Assembly (NCBI RefSeq): GCF_005298175.1
Contig: NZ_SZYH01000001.1
Location: 806,001-870,000, forward strand
Source of the DNA: Marinobacter panjinensis
Lineage (GTDB): Bacteria > Pseudomonadota > Gammaproteobacteria > Pseudomonadales > Oleiphilaceae
Length of the DNA: 64,000 nt
Reading direction: 5' to 3'
Shown: piece after piece, positions 1 to 8,228 of the stretch
Position numbering within the stretch: position 1 is the stretch's first letter
How the letters are laid out: each line of letters opens with the position of its first letter
Notes under the pieces: model-generated
What the model saw: only the letters and a program-made list of their open reading frames with translations
What the model was told of the DNA's origin: nothing
The model's database searches: none
Position numbers and translations under genes: made by a program

Positions 1-296
1 TTCAGCGCTGCCGACAGGCCATCCCCCTGGCTGAAAGCCAGGCCTGGCAGTTCGAGTTGCTCGGTGTCGCCGGAGTCATCCAGATCCAGCAGGTCTTCCA
101 TTGGGGTTTCCGTCTTGATACAGAGGTCGAGCAGTTCGGTCACGCCCGGGTATCCGCGTTGCCTGGCATCCGTTGCTTCCCAGCCAACAACTCTGGCCTC
201 GTCGACACCACACATCTGAGCCACATCCCAACGGGACAGCTGCCCGGCTTCCCGAATCTGCCGCAAGCGGCGGTTGAAGGTTTGCAGGTACCGCAT
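1..296 (-). CDS. XRE-like helix-turn-helix regulator (C-terminus beyond left edge)
   Basis: Reading the minus strand from the ATG at 296-294 gives 98 open codons to the window edge, starting MRYLQTFNRRLRQIREAG. Residues about 10-70 look like a lambda-repressor/XRE helix-turn-helix: LRQIREAGQLSRWDVAQMC followed by VDEARVVGWE, the place of the recognition helix. After it come an acidic linker (DLDDSGD) and the start of a second segment. A GAGAG sits about 8 bases before the ATG. It is probably a cytoplasmic DNA-binding regulator; the target is unknown. It is divergent from the RibD-like gene, so it might control the adjacent cassette (inference). The C-terminus lies outside the window. Confidence 0.7.
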   Translation of the reverse strand, partial: MRYLQTFNRRLRQIREAGQLSRWDVAQMCGVDEARVVGWEATDARQRGYPGVTELLDLCIKTETPMEDLLDLDDSGDTEQLELPGLAFSQGDGLSAAL

Positions 297-370
297 AAGA
301 ACTGCTCTCTGCCGGGTTTCTGGAGGCTTAATTACGCTTTTTGTGAATCAAACCGGAAATGTAACGTACA

Positions 371-399
371 TATAGCTTTACACACAATCTGCCTATAAT
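371..399 (+). promoter_or_regulatory. candidate sigma70 promoter for the RibD-like gene
   Basis: A perfect TATAAT lies at 394-399, in the gap between the divergent regulator and the RibD-like gene. The hexamer 17 bases upstream (TATAGC, 371-376) is a poor -35, so this is a -10 based call. It argues against the ATG at 398, which would sit inside the -10, and favours the ATG at 428. Confidence 0.4.
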
Positions 400-427
400 G
401 AATCCACCAGCAATGGAATTACTCGGT

Positions 428-1306
428 ATGGCGGCACAGATACTCGACAAGAACACGGCCTGGGCGTTGATACTGGAGGCAGTGAACCGCAGTAACGTGA
501 CACTGTCGTTACCGGGCAGTGATACCCCGGCACTGGAGCTTTGGGGTGATGGTGACTGGCAACTGCGGCTTCACGCCGATGCAGATGCGCGGGCCCTGCT
601 GTCGGTTTTCCTGCCCCTGTGCTGTCCGCTGTCGAGAGAAGCCCCGTCCCGGGTCATTGGGCAGATGGGCCAAAGCCTGGATGGCCGCATCGCTACCGTC
701 ACTGGTGCTTCCAGGTTTATTAATGGAAACGACGGCATTACCCACCTGCACCGCCTTAGAGCCGTATCGGAAGCCGTGATTGTGGGCGCCGGCACCGCCG
801 CCACCGATAATCCCCGGCTTACCGTTCGCAAAGCACCGGGCATCAATCCCGTACGGGTGGTGATTGATCGCAACCGGCGGGTACCGGAAGACCACCACCT
901 GTTCAGTGACGAAGCATCCCCTACCCTGCGGTTGGTTGCCGGTGAGTATCAGCCCGGGAACAAACTGACACCGCGGCAAGGCGTCACTGAAGTACCCTGC
1001 CTCGGGACGGCAGAAACCACAGACCCAGCTCACATATTGGCGGTGTTGGCGGACTTCGGGTTGCGCAAGCTTTTTGTGGAGGGCGGCGGGCTGACGGTCT
1101 CTGAGTTCCTCAACGCGGGCCTGCTGGACCGGCTGCATGTGATGGTTGCCCCGATGATCATAGGCAGCGGCCGTCCCGCTTTTTCATTGCCGGAGATCAG
1201 CCACCTTGACAGCGCCCTGCGCCCAAGGGCCCAGATGATGGACCTGGGCACTGACATGCTGTTTGACCTGGATTTCAGCCAGCGGGCCGACGGCCACGGA
1301 CGATAA
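428..1306 (+). CDS. RibD-type reductase (RibD C-terminal / DHFR-like fold)
   Basis: About 292 residues from the ATG at 428, chosen because GGA lies 10 bases upstream and the ATG at 398 falls in the -10 box. The middle and C-terminal parts match the RibD_C reductase domain: GRIATVTGAS, RAVSEAVIVGAGTAATDNP, VRVVIDRNRRVP, and LFVEGGGLTVSEFL followed by a GSGRPAF segment. In RibG/RibD this domain uses NADPH to reduce the ribosyl group of a pyrimidine riboflavin precursor. No deaminase domain is present, so this is a stand-alone reductase whose substrate is not fixed by sequence. It converges on the YbhN-like gene with a 32-base overlap and lies near a pterin-synthase-fold gene, suggesting a role in a modified pterin or pyrimidine pathway (inference). 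Confidence 0.85.
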   Translation: MAAQILDKNTAWALILEAVNRSNVTLSLPGSDTPALELWGDGDWQLRLHADADARALLSVFLPLCCPLSREAPSRVIGQMGQSLDGRIATVTGASRFINGNDGITHLHRLRAVSEAVIVGAGTAATDNPRLTVRKAPGINPVRVVIDRNRRVPEDHHLFSDEASPTLRLVAGEYQPGNKLTPRQGVTEVPCLGTAETTDPAHILAVLADFGLRKLFVEGGGLTVSEFLNAGLLDRLHVMVAPMIIGSGRPAFSLPEISHLDSALRPRAQMMDLGTDMLFDLDFSQRADGHGR

Positions 1307-2204
1307 ACAGTACGCCGGGCAAGCTCGAAACCAGTACCGCCAGCCCGTAGCCCACGCTCAGCGCTACTCCCTGCTCCGGTGGCAGTCCCGCCAACGGCCA
1401 TAACAACGCAGCGGCGCCTTCACGCACACCCCAGCCCGCCACGCTGACAGGAACAGCCATGGCCAGTAATAACAGGCTGCACAGCGCCATCAGAACCAGC
1501 ACCTCCAACGGTCCGTTCAAGTACCCCGCCGCCAGAGCCAGCAGCGCGAACACACCCAGATAGGTCGCTACAACCAGGGCAGAAGAGGACAATTGCACCA
1601 CGATCGCCGGCCAGCTCAGTAGCGCCAGGCGAATATCCCGACGCAAGGCATGGACGTACCCTCTGCCCGGTGCCCAGAACCGGCCCACCACGCCCAGTGC
1701 GATCATCACGACAGCCACTACGGCCACCGCAACCCCACCCAGATCGGCAACGACACCAGCAGCCTGTCCCTGGTGCATTGCAAGCCAGGTGCCCAGGCCA
1801 AGAGCAACAGAGATCATCACCACCTGGCCGGAAAGTCGCTCGATCATCACCGCGTGGACCGCCCCCAGTCGCGCCCCGGAGTCCAGGCTATGGCGCCAGG
1901 CACGATTAACATCTCCGAGTACACCGCCCGGAAGAACCTGATTGAGAAAAGTCGCCAGATAATACTCTCGCACCGCCACCACAAATGGCAGGAGGATGGC
2001 CAGTCGCGCTGCGGTGTAGCGCCAGCGCCAGGCAGACACCAGTACCTGGAGCACTGAAATCACCATGGCCGCCAGCAACATGGGAAGGGAAAAACGGGCA
2101 AGCTCCTGCCAGACTTCCGAGACATCGAGAAACATCGCCGTTGTTAGCAATAACAGCAGGGTTAACGCCCATCGCAGCCAGGTGGGTACACCGCGCCGTA
2201 ACAC
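1275..2204 (-). CDS. YbhN/UPF0104 family membrane protein (lysylphosphatidylglycerol synthase TM-domain type)
   Basis: A very hydrophobic protein of about 310 residues with roughly eight membrane segments, starting near WLRWALTLLLLLTT. Typical family blocks are SAWRWRYTA, the conserved loop LNQVLPGGVLGDVNRAWR, ERLSGQV, and the C-terminal SVAGWGVREGAAALL. Members are the flippase-like domain of MprF or stand-alone proteins linked to lipid or glycolipid handling. The frame opens at a TTG (2237), but a GTG at 2204, just after the stop of the upstream gene and 11 bases behind AAGG, looks a better translationally coupled start. It follows the glycosyltransferase-methyltransferase directly and is probably in the same minus-strand operon; inner-membrane location. 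Substrate unknown. Confidence 0.8.
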   Translation of the reverse strand: MLRRGVPTWLRWALTLLLLLTTAMFLDVSEVWQELARFSLPMLLAAMVISVLQVLVSAWRWRYTAARLAILLPFVVAVREYYLATFLNQVLPGGVLGDVNRAWRHSLDSGARLGAVHAVMIERLSGQVVMISVALGLGTWLAMHQGQAAGVVADLGGVAVAVVAVVMIALGVVGRFWAPGRGYVHALRRDIRLALLSWPAIVVQLSSSALVVATYLGVFALLALAAGYLNGPLEVLVLMALCSLLLLAMAVPVSVAGWGVREGAAALLWPLAGLPPEQGVALSVGYGLAVLVSSLPGVLFIVRGRRPAG

Positions 2205-2205
2205 G

Positions 2206-4152
2206 TCAGCGGGCACCTTCACATGCGGGCCAGGCAAACAGGTCCTGGTGGTCGACGTGAATGGTCAGGCGTTGGGCCCGTGCCTGGGCCAGCCGCTGGT
2301 CAAACCAGCGTACCGCCCGTGCCTGCTCTCCCGGATTTTGCTCCAGAACAGCCTGTTGCCAGCCTTCCAACAAGGCAACCTGCAACGCCGATTGCTCCGG
2401 TGTCAGTCGCCAGGGGCTCGGAGCTACCGCCACCCGATATCCGTAGGTTTGTAGTCGCGTCTGCAAATAAGCGGTTGCATCCGGGCCCATGGCAGCCCCC
2501 GCTCCCTTTTCGCGGTGCTGGTGAGCATTGACCGTTTCCAGTATCCAGTGGTCATCAGCCTCGGTCGGCGACAATTCGAATTTGCCGTCGTAGGTAAGCA
2601 CAATCAGCAGGCCCGCCCGGTGACTCGCTACTGCGCTGGCCAGAGCCTTCAGCCATTCCGCTGACACCAGGTCAATCAGTGCCGAAGCGGTCACCAGCCG
2701 GGTATCTTCAGGAATCTGGCTGGCCAGTGTCCTGGCTATCAAATGGCAGGCCCGGGTTTCCAGTGGCACATCCAGATGTTCCAGGCGCTCTGCGGCAATC
2801 GCCAGCAGGTGCTCATCCTGGTCCAGCAGAACCCAGCGCTGGGGTACGGTCAATGTCGGGACGAGAAATCGGGCGTTGGAGCCCGTGCCTGTGCCCAGGT
2901 CCGCTACCAACAGCGGAGGCGCGTGCTGACCACTCGCCGTATCCCGGGTGTTGTATTCGTGCTCCGCCCAGCTGCGTACTTCCGCCATTAATGAGCGGTT
3001 ACGGGCCAAATGGTCAGCCGGCTCCCGCAGGGCTAGCCAGTCGCTGTCAAAGGTGGTCAGATCGCCGCCTGGCAGAAAACTTGCGAGAGCGTCCCGGAAT
3101 TCCCTCGCAGCGAGGCTCCAGCGGCGCAGATTTTGTGCTTCCGTATTTGCCGCCTGTGCCGCCCGGGACAGTTCCTGTGGATCACTCAACCATTCTTCGA
3201 GGCAGGTTCTGAGCCGGGCTGTATTGCCGGCCGGGTACTGTCGTATTCCGGGACGATTGCCGGTACTCGCCAGTGCCCCGCCGTCGGTGGTGATAATGGG
3301 CAGGCCGGCTGCCTGGGCTTCATCGATGACCATACCGTAGCCTTCGTAAACCGACGGCAACACGAACAGGTCCGCGGCCTTGTAGGCCCGGGCCAGGCCC
3401 TCATTATCCAGCTCTCCGGCCAGAATGATGCGCTTCTGAAGACCGTGGGTATTTATGAGATCCCGGATTGTCTGGCCGTAGGTTTTGTCCCGGTCCGTCG
3501 AGCCGGCCAGTGTGCACTGCCATGGCAAATGCTGCAGGCCGCTGAGGGCTTCGACAAGACGATGCTGTGCCTTGCGGGGTGAGAGGTGTGCGACACACAG
3601 CAGGTTGATGACGGAACCAGCCTCCTTTGGCGGCTTGCTGGCAAGGGCTGAACTGGTGACGGTATCGGATCCCGGCTCTACTACGCGGATACGCTGTGCA
3701 GGCACGTTATAGTCAAGCAGCCGTTCAGCCGTATGCCGGCTGGTGGTGACTACCCCGGCCACAGCGGCCAACGCCCTGCGCTCGACCCTGAACAGCCAGT
3801 CACGGGTCCGGGCCGGCAAACCGGTTTCATCCGCCAACGGATGGTGCACCAGCGCTACCATGCGCAAGCGCCCGGCGTGGTCGGCAATCACATCCGGCAG
3901 TGCGCCCATCGCCAGTCCGTCCAGAACAACCAGAGAGCCGTCGCTCAAGCTGGCCAACAGGCGGTCCATCGATAACTCCGCCTGGCGGTCCGGGACCGGA
4001 AAGGTCCCGCTCAGCCCCTTGCGGGACACCTCTACACCGACGTCCCTGAGCTCCTCGGCAAGCCGGCGTACGTACCGATACCCACCCGTGTTCTGGTCCG
4101 GGTTGCCCGGGACAACAAAGAGGACCGATTGCGCCTGGTCAGAGCTTGCCAT
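2206..4152 (-). CDS. fused GT4 glycosyltransferase and SAM-dependent methyltransferase
   Basis: About 648 residues from the ATG at 4152; the open frame extends to a TTG at 4170 with no good ribosome site. The N-terminal 360 residues are a GT-B glycosyltransferase of family 4: [13 protein letters not shown] near the start, the donor-site [14 protein letters not shown] (E-x7-E) and TDGG. From about residue 385 a class I methyltransferase follows, with [20 protein letters not shown] as the SAM loop and VLLDQD after it. It sits between the PTPS-like gene (14-base overlap) and the YbhN-like gene, in one operon with the zinc-less dehydrogenase. One chain probably glycosylates and methylates the same acceptor, but sugar and acceptor cannot be read from sequence. 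Confidence 0.82.
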   Translation of the reverse strand: MASSDQAQSVLFVVPGNPDQNTGGYRYVRRLAEELRDVGVEVSRKGLSGTFPVPDRQAELSMDRLLASLSDGSLVVLDGLAMGALPDVIADHAGRLRMVALVHHPLADETGLPARTRDWLFRVERRALAAVAGVVTTSRHTAERLLDYNVPAQRIRVVEPGSDTVTSSALASKPPKEAGSVINLLCVAHLSPRKAQHRLVEALSGLQHLPWQCTLAGSTDRDKTYGQTIRDLINTHGLQKRIILAGELDNEGLARAYKAADLFVLPSVYEGYGMVIDEAQAAGLPIITTDGGALASTGNRPGIRQYPAGNTARLRTCLEEWLSDPQELSRAAQAANTEAQNLRRWSLAAREFRDALASFLPGGDLTTFDSDWLALREPADHLARNRSLMAEVRSWAEHEYNTRDTASGQHAPPLLVADLGTGTGSNARFLVPTLTVPQRWVLLDQDEHLLAIAAERLEHLDVPLETRACHLIARTLASQIPEDTRLVTASALIDLVSAEWLKALASAVASHRAGLLIVLTYDGKFELSPTEADDHWILETVNAHQHREKGAGAAMGPDATAYLQTRLQTYGYRVAVAPSPWRLTPEQSALQVALLEGWQQAVLEQNPGEQARAVRWFDQRLAQARAQRLTIHVDHQDLFAWPACEGAR

Positions 4153-4537
4153 GATAGCTGGCCCAGGCAATGTGAGACTCGCCGAGAGTGACTTTCATAC
4201 CGCACAGGCCCTTGCCCGTCTCTCCCAGCCTGCCCTGATGCACGGCCGCAGCCATGCGTTCAAACAGTGTCACTGCCATGAACTCGGTGGTGGTATTGCG
4301 ACCGGCGAACGCCTCGATATCGTCAAGGTTCTTCATGTTGAACTCGCCGACCACTTCCGACAGCACCCGGGACGCCAGCCCGATATCCACGATCAGGTCG
4401 TCGCTATCCAGCGACTCCCGCTCAAAGGTCACATCAACCACATACGTCGCTCCGTGCAGGCCCTGTGCCGGCCCAAAAATTTCTCCGTTGAAGCTGTGGG
4501 CGATCATCATGTGATCCCTGACAGTGAGACTGAACAT
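4139..4537 (-). CDS. 6-pyruvoyl-tetrahydropterin synthase/QueD-fold protein with altered active site
   Basis: 132 residues from the ATG at 4537, which has AAAGGA 9-10 bases upstream; the longer frame to 4600 adds only an unlikely leader. PTPS-fold signatures are present: [37 protein letters not shown] and a terminal [13 protein letters not shown]. In QueD three histidines bind zinc and a Cys plus an Asp-His pair catalyse. Here the third ligand is Ala (HGA for HGH), the Cys position is Ala and the Asp-His region reads NMKN. It is therefore not a canonical QueD or PTPS and may act on another substrate or have lost activity. The dehydrogenase lies 32 bases upstream and the fused transferase overlaps downstream, so it is co-transcribed with both. 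Confidence 0.82.
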   Translation of the reverse strand: MFSLTVRDHMMIAHSFNGEIFGPAQGLHGATYVVDVTFERESLDSDDLIVDIGLASRVLSEVVGEFNMKNLDDIEAFAGRNTTTEFMAVTLFERMAAAVHQGRLGETGKGLCGMKVTLGESHIAWASYHGKL

Positions 4538-4569
4538 AGGGTGCGTTTCCTTTCTGCAGATGAATGAAT

Positions 4570-5580
4570 TCAGTGGCAGTTGAAGACAATACGATGGCAC
4601 AGGGTTTCAGACGCACAGGCGCTGGCACTGCCCCCGTCACCAGCGAGTGATGCCATGACCTCTGGCAGTGATTCAAAGGGGCTTTCCCCGGTGATGAGGT
4701 TGTCGAGGACTTCGTCCCTTAACAGATCCAGTGCCAGAGACATGCGGTCGCGATAATGCCAGCGTGGCACCTGTAACGGATGAAGATGACCAACCTGGCT
4801 TGAACGAATGGTCAGGCGCCGGGAATGAAAGGCGTGGCCAAGGGGCAAGGGCACGGTCTGCGCGCCGTACCAGCTCATTTCAATAATGCGCCCTTCCATA
4901 CCGGCCAGGCTCAGGGCGGTTTCAAGACCTGCGGGCTGGCCACTGGCGTGGATAACCAGGTCATGGTCGTTATGCTCGCAATGGGTCTGAAAATCGAGCC
5001 CCAGGGATTCCGCCACAGCCTGGCGGCCGGGGTTGGTGTCCACAGCTTTGACGCGGGCGCCCGGTATCCGGCTGGCAAGCCATGCCACCAGCAGGCCGAC
5101 AACCCCAAGGCCCACCACAGCAATTCGGTCCCCGATCCGGGGCGCGGCATCCCAAAGACCATTCACCGCCGTTTCCATATTTGCCGCCAGTACAGCCCGA
5201 CCGGGCGGCAACCCTTCTGGCAGAGGCACAACGGCAGAGGCCGGCACACGATAGACCGTCTGGTGGGGAAACAGGCAAAACACGAACCGACCGTGCAGAT
5301 CACCGGGGCCAGACGTTACCTGCCCGACATTGGCATACCCGTACTTGACCGGAAATGGAAACTCACCTTCCTGGAACGGTGCCCGCATGGTGTGGAACTC
5401 GGACTCCGGCACCTGATTGGTAAACACCAGCGCCTCGGTTCCGCGGCTGATGCCCGAATACAGCGCCTGTACTTCGACCGCGGGATTATCTGCGGTTACT
5501 GTAGACGGGGGATGATGGTCAAAGGTGGCCTCACGGATGGCCCCTTCCAGGGGACCGGTGACCCAGAATGCGTTTGTCAT
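4570..5580 (-). CDS. medium-chain dehydrogenase, BchC-like, without catalytic zinc ligands
   Basis: 336 residues from the ATG at 5580 (TAAGGA 9 bases upstream); an upstream start at 5604 has no support. The fold is zinc-type alcohol dehydrogenase/threonine dehydrogenase-like: a GroES-like N-terminal half with [13 protein letters not shown], then a Rossmann domain with [13 protein letters not shown] at about 160 and the acidic residue in VKAVDTN. The usual Cys zinc ligand after the first strand is replaced by the SGISRGTE block, known from BchC-type enzymes, and the structural four-Cys lobe is absent. It probably oxidises or reduces a side-chain hydroxyl with NAD(P). First gene of the minus-strand operon; a role in finishing a pterin-like or glycolipid product is inference. 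Confidence 0.8.
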   Translation of the reverse strand: MTNAFWVTGPLEGAIREATFDHHPPSTVTADNPAVEVQALYSGISRGTEALVFTNQVPESEFHTMRAPFQEGEFPFPVKYGYANVGQVTSGPGDLHGRFVFCLFPHQTVYRVPASAVVPLPEGLPPGRAVLAANMETAVNGLWDAAPRIGDRIAVVGLGVVGLLVAWLASRIPGARVKAVDTNPGRQAVAESLGLDFQTHCEHNDHDLVIHASGQPAGLETALSLAGMEGRIIEMSWYGAQTVPLPLGHAFHSRRLTIRSSQVGHLHPLQVPRWHYRDRMSLALDLLRDEVLDNLITGESPFESLPEVMASLAGDGGSASACASETLCHRIVFNCH

Positions 5581-5665
5581 ATCGTCTGTTTCCTTACAGC
5601 GCACGTAAGCAACTATAGTTCATAGAGAATGATGCATAGAAGAGCACATACGCAGAGGTTTGATG

Positions 5666-6385
5666 ATGGATTCCCGAACCCGGACATTTCACCTGCCTGT
5701 CGCCGCAGATCTTGCCTGGGGCGCTGGCCTGACTGCCCTGCTGGTTGCGAGCGCCGGCATCGCGTTCCGAATGCCCCCGGGGTTCTATGGTATAGCGGCG
5801 TTGCTGTATCTGGCCATCGCTCTACCCATAATCCGTTACTGGCCTGCAGGGCGGGATTTCGGCTGGGCCAACCGTGCAACCCTCGTGCGTACCGCCATGA
5901 TTGTGCTGTTGGTGAGCCTGGCGCCCTTTATCGCGGGCCTCGGGAACTGGTTGTGGCTTTACGGGTCCCTGTGTTTGCTGGCCTTGATCCTGGACGGGGT
6001 TGATGGCGCCATTGCCAGGGCCACCCAATCCACAACCACTTTTGGTGCCCGTTTCGACATGGAGCTGGATGCACTGTTTATCCTGGGGCTCTGTGTTGCC
6101 GTGCTAGTACTGGAAAAAGCCGGCATCTGGGTACTGGCACTGGGCTTGATGCGCTATGCCTTTGTGGCCGCCGGCCATTGGCTGGATTTCATGAACCAGC
6201 CACTGCCTGAAAGCTTTCGACGCAAAACCGTGTGTGTCTGGCAAGTGGTGACCCTGATGGTTGCCATACTGCCTGTCGCCTCCACGGCTTTTGCAACCTG
6301 GACACTCGCGACCGCTCTGGCGTTGCTGTGTTATTCGTTTCTTATTGATCTGCGCTGGCTTTATAAAACAGGGAGACAGCCATGA
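5666..6385 (+). CDS. CDP-alcohol phosphatidyltransferase family protein
   Basis: About 239 residues, with the start at the ATG 5666 because AGAGG ends 7 bases before it; the ATG at 5663 is also possible. It carries the complete family signature DG-x2-AR-x8-G-x3-D-x3-D, seen as DGAIARATQSTTTFGARFD followed by MELD, in the membrane-embedded active site near residues 110-135. About six transmembrane helices. These enzymes transfer a phospho-alcohol head group from a CDP-alcohol to a second alcohol at the inner membrane, with loss of CMP. Its four-base overlap with the YceI gene implies co-translation. Divergent from the dehydrogenase operon with an 85-base gap that must hold both promoters. Substrates unknown. 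Confidence 0.85.
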   Translation: MDSRTRTFHLPVAADLAWGAGLTALLVASAGIAFRMPPGFYGIAALLYLAIALPIIRYWPAGRDFGWANRATLVRTAMIVLLVSLAPFIAGLGNWLWLYGSLCLLALILDGVDGAIARATQSTTTFGARFDMELDALFILGLCVAVLVLEKAGIWVLALGLMRYAFVAAGHWLDFMNQPLPESFRRKTVCVWQVVTLMVAILPVASTAFATWTLATALALLCYSFLIDLRWLYKTGRQP

Positions 6386-6996
6386 AAACCTTTCTTTCAA
6401 CCGCGGTCATTTCCACCACTACGGCCGTCACTCTGGCGCTGGCCACTCCTGCGGCGCTGGCTGAACCGGAAACCTATGTGATTGATGACGAGCATTTCTC
6501 CATGGCTTTTGAAGTCATGCATATCGGTTACGCACCGGTGATGGGCATGTTCCGGGATGTGGAAGGCCAGTTTGAGTACGACGAGGAAAAGAAACAACTC
6601 ACCTCCGGCAAGCTGACGTTCAAAAGCAAAAGCGTGTTTACCAACCACGACAAAAGGGACGACCACCTGCGCAAGGACGACTTTCTCAACAGCGGAAAGT
6701 TCCCCGATATCACCTTTGAAGTGACCGGGTTCGAAGCCACCGGAGACAACACCGGCATTGTCACCGGCGACCTCACACTGCTGGGCCAGACCCGATCTGT
6801 GGCCGTGGACGTCACCCTCAACGAATCCGCTGAATACCCCATCGGCCATGAAGACTACACCCTTGGCATGACGGCAGAAACCACCATCAAACGCAGCGAA
6901 TGGGGTATGACCTACGGCATCGAGGACGACCTGGTGGGCGATCAAGTTCGCATGCGGTTTGGTCTGGAAGCGGTGCGGGATTCCGGCTGGCCCTGA
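6382..6996 (+). CDS. YceI family periplasmic protein
   Basis: 204 residues, ATG overlapping the upstream stop as ATGA. A signal peptide is clear: MKTF, hydrophobic core, cleavage near ALAEPE at about residue 27. The mature part fits the YceI lipocalin-like barrel: YVIDDEHFSMAFEVMHIGY, GMFRDVEGQFEYD, DDHLRKDDFLNSGKFP, ITFEVTG and a C-terminal SEWGMTYG. YceI-like proteins bind polyisoprenoid or other amphiphilic lipids. Pairing with a CDP-alcohol phosphotransferase suggests it carries or senses a lipid made by that membrane enzyme (inference). Confidence 0.88.
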   Translation: MKTFLSTAVISTTTAVTLALATPAALAEPETYVIDDEHFSMAFEVMHIGYAPVMGMFRDVEGQFEYDEEKKQLTSGKLTFKSKSVFTNHDKRDDHLRKDDFLNSGKFPDITFEVTGFEATGDNTGIVTGDLTLLGQTRSVAVDVTLNESAEYPIGHEDYTLGMTAETTIKRSEWGMTYGIEDDLVGDQVRMRFGLEAVRDSGWP

Positions 6997-7000
6997 AAGA

Positions 7001-7016
7001 TGTGACAGGCATCACA
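7001..7016. promoter_or_regulatory. CRP/Vfr-type binding site
   Basis: TGTGA at 7001-7005, six bases, TCACA at 7012-7016: a perfect match to the symmetric half-sites of the cAMP receptor protein family. It starts five bases after the yceI stop and is centred about 80 bases before the likely transcription start of the lipase operon, near the -82 position used at some class I CRP promoters. Confidence 0.6.
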
Positions 7017-7028
7017 GGCTGGACACAT

Positions 7029-7072
7029 ATTGTTACACAATCGGGGCAAATTTTTGCCAGAACCAAATTTGG
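7029..7072. repeat. three consecutive short inverted repeats, possible operators
   Basis: Three perfect palindromes lie in a row before the lipase operon: ATTGT-TAC-ACAAT (7029-7041), GGCAAA-TT-TTTGCC (7045-7058) and CCAAATTTGG (7063-7072). The second overlaps and the third follows the proposed -35, positions where a repressor or activator would act. None has a T-run, so they are not obvious terminators. No regulator is assigned. Confidence 0.45.
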
Positions 7073-7083
7073 CCCGTTATGTT
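7054..7083 (+). promoter_or_regulatory. candidate promoter of the lipase operon
   Basis: TTGCCA at 7054-7059 (5 of 6 to the -35 consensus), an 18-base spacer and TATGTT at 7078-7083 (4 of 6 to the -10). The weak -10 would suit an activator-dependent promoter, consistent with the CRP-type site upstream. Confidence 0.35.
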
Positions 7084-7128
7084 AAGAGGACAACAATATA
7101 AAAAAATGCCACCAACAAGGATCGGATG

Positions 7129-8199
7129 ATGCCACTGCGGGCTCTGTTGACCCTTACAGTCGTTGTATCCGGCGCTATCGGGCTGGGGTACCTGCTGGCG
7201 GCTGAAAACCCGGGCCGCTTCGCCTGGATAACCGGCGCCAACCATGCAGAACCGCTCCCCGACGCTTCCGACTCTCAAGTACCTGCCCTGGCCAACAGCT
7301 CATCTCCTCCCCCGAAACCGAAGCCACCTGATAATGCGGTTGGCTTCATGCTGGCCAGCGCTGCGAATCAGTACACTCAGAATATCCGCTATCCCGAGTA
7401 TTCCATCCCGCTTTCGGAAGACCAGGCCCAGGCCTACAGGGGCAATCGGTTCGAACCGGTGGAGCTGCCCCTTGAAGGCGACGGACGATTTACCGTCACG
7501 CTTGAAAAGTATCGTTTTGTGCAGGACGAAGACATTCTTGTGGTGGCCACCATTACTGGTTCATCGGTGGTGTCCGACCGCCTGGAGGTCACACTGGAGT
7601 CCACGGAGTCCCGCCAACAGCACGCCAGCTCTTCACTAAAGAATGATTCGGGGGACAGCTATTACGAGGGTGTGATCAGTGCTGATGCAGAGCCGGGCGA
7701 ATATCGCCTGATTGTCGAAGCCAGTGTCGACGGCAAGCCGGTGCGCCATGCTTCCACCCTGACTATAGAACCGGATCTTGGCGAATTCGATGGTTTGGGA
7801 AGCCCCCGCGTCAGCAACAATGACCTGGTGATACCGGTTCACTTTGACGCCAACGAGCCAGGCTTTTACGCCCTCGCCGCCCAGCTCTATCACAACGGCC
7901 GTGCAGTAGCGCAATTACAGGCGGAGAAGCGGCTGGATGGAACCACCGACACCCTGGAGCTGAAGGCCCATGGCTCGGTTCTGGCCAACCGGGAGATCAC
8001 CGGCGAACTGGAACTGCGTAATCTGCAAATCCGCCGCCTGCCGGCCAGGCCCGGCGACCGCACGGATTACGGCTTTGGACCGGAGGAAGGCTACTCATTC
8101 TCGCCGCCGGACCTGGATGGGCTGACCGACAGCCCGGCGAGCGACCCCGAATCAGAGCAGCGTGCCGCCCTGCTTCAAAAATTGGCGGACAAGTTCTGA
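7129..8199 (+). CDS. membrane-anchored periplasmic protein of unknown function, in operon with lipase
   Basis: About 356 residues; ATG at 7129 (AAGGA 8 bases upstream) or 7126. The N-terminus is a signal anchor (residues 2-26, LLTLTVVVSGAIGLGYLLAA), then a Pro-rich linker (PPPKPKPPDN near 63-72), then roughly 250 residues rich in predicted beta strands with VTLESTESR, GVISADAEPGEYRLIVEA and RRLPARPGDRTDYGFGPEEG. The middle resembles an Ig-like or macroglobulin-like strand pattern, but I do not recognise the family. It ends 29 bases before the lipase start and shares its transcript. The layout (anchor, Pro-rich spacer, periplasmic domain, about 350 residues) resembles lipase foldases, but the foldase motif RxxFDY is absent. 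A periplasmic partner of the lipase is a reasonable guess. Confidence 0.75.
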   Translation: MPLRALLTLTVVVSGAIGLGYLLAAENPGRFAWITGANHAEPLPDASDSQVPALANSSSPPPKPKPPDNAVGFMLASAANQYTQNIRYPEYSIPLSEDQAQAYRGNRFEPVELPLEGDGRFTVTLEKYRFVQDEDILVVATITGSSVVSDRLEVTLESTESRQQHASSSLKNDSGDSYYEGVISADAEPGEYRLIVEASVDGKPVRHASTLTIEPDLGEFDGLGSPRVSNNDLVIPVHFDANEPGFYALAAQLYHNGRAVAQLQAEKRLDGTTDTLELKAHGSVLANREITGELELRNLQIRRLPARPGDRTDYGFGPEEGYSFSPPDLDGLTDSPASDPESEQRAALLQKLADKF

Positions 8200-8228
8200 T
8201 ACAACAATAAAACAAAGACGGAGCTTCT

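Noticed and set aside
398..427. ATG at 398 as the start of the RibD-like gene
   Set aside because: It overlaps the TATAAT at 394-399 and has no ribosome site; the ATG at 428 has GGA at suitable spacing.
4139..4537. Calling the PTPS-fold gene queD
   Set aside because: Key catalytic and zinc residues are replaced and no queC or queE lies nearby.
7129..8199. Calling the lipase-operon protein a Lif/LimA foldase
   Set aside because: Anchor, linker and length fit, but the foldase motif RxxFDY is missing, the body looks beta-rich, and Lif genes normally follow the lipase.
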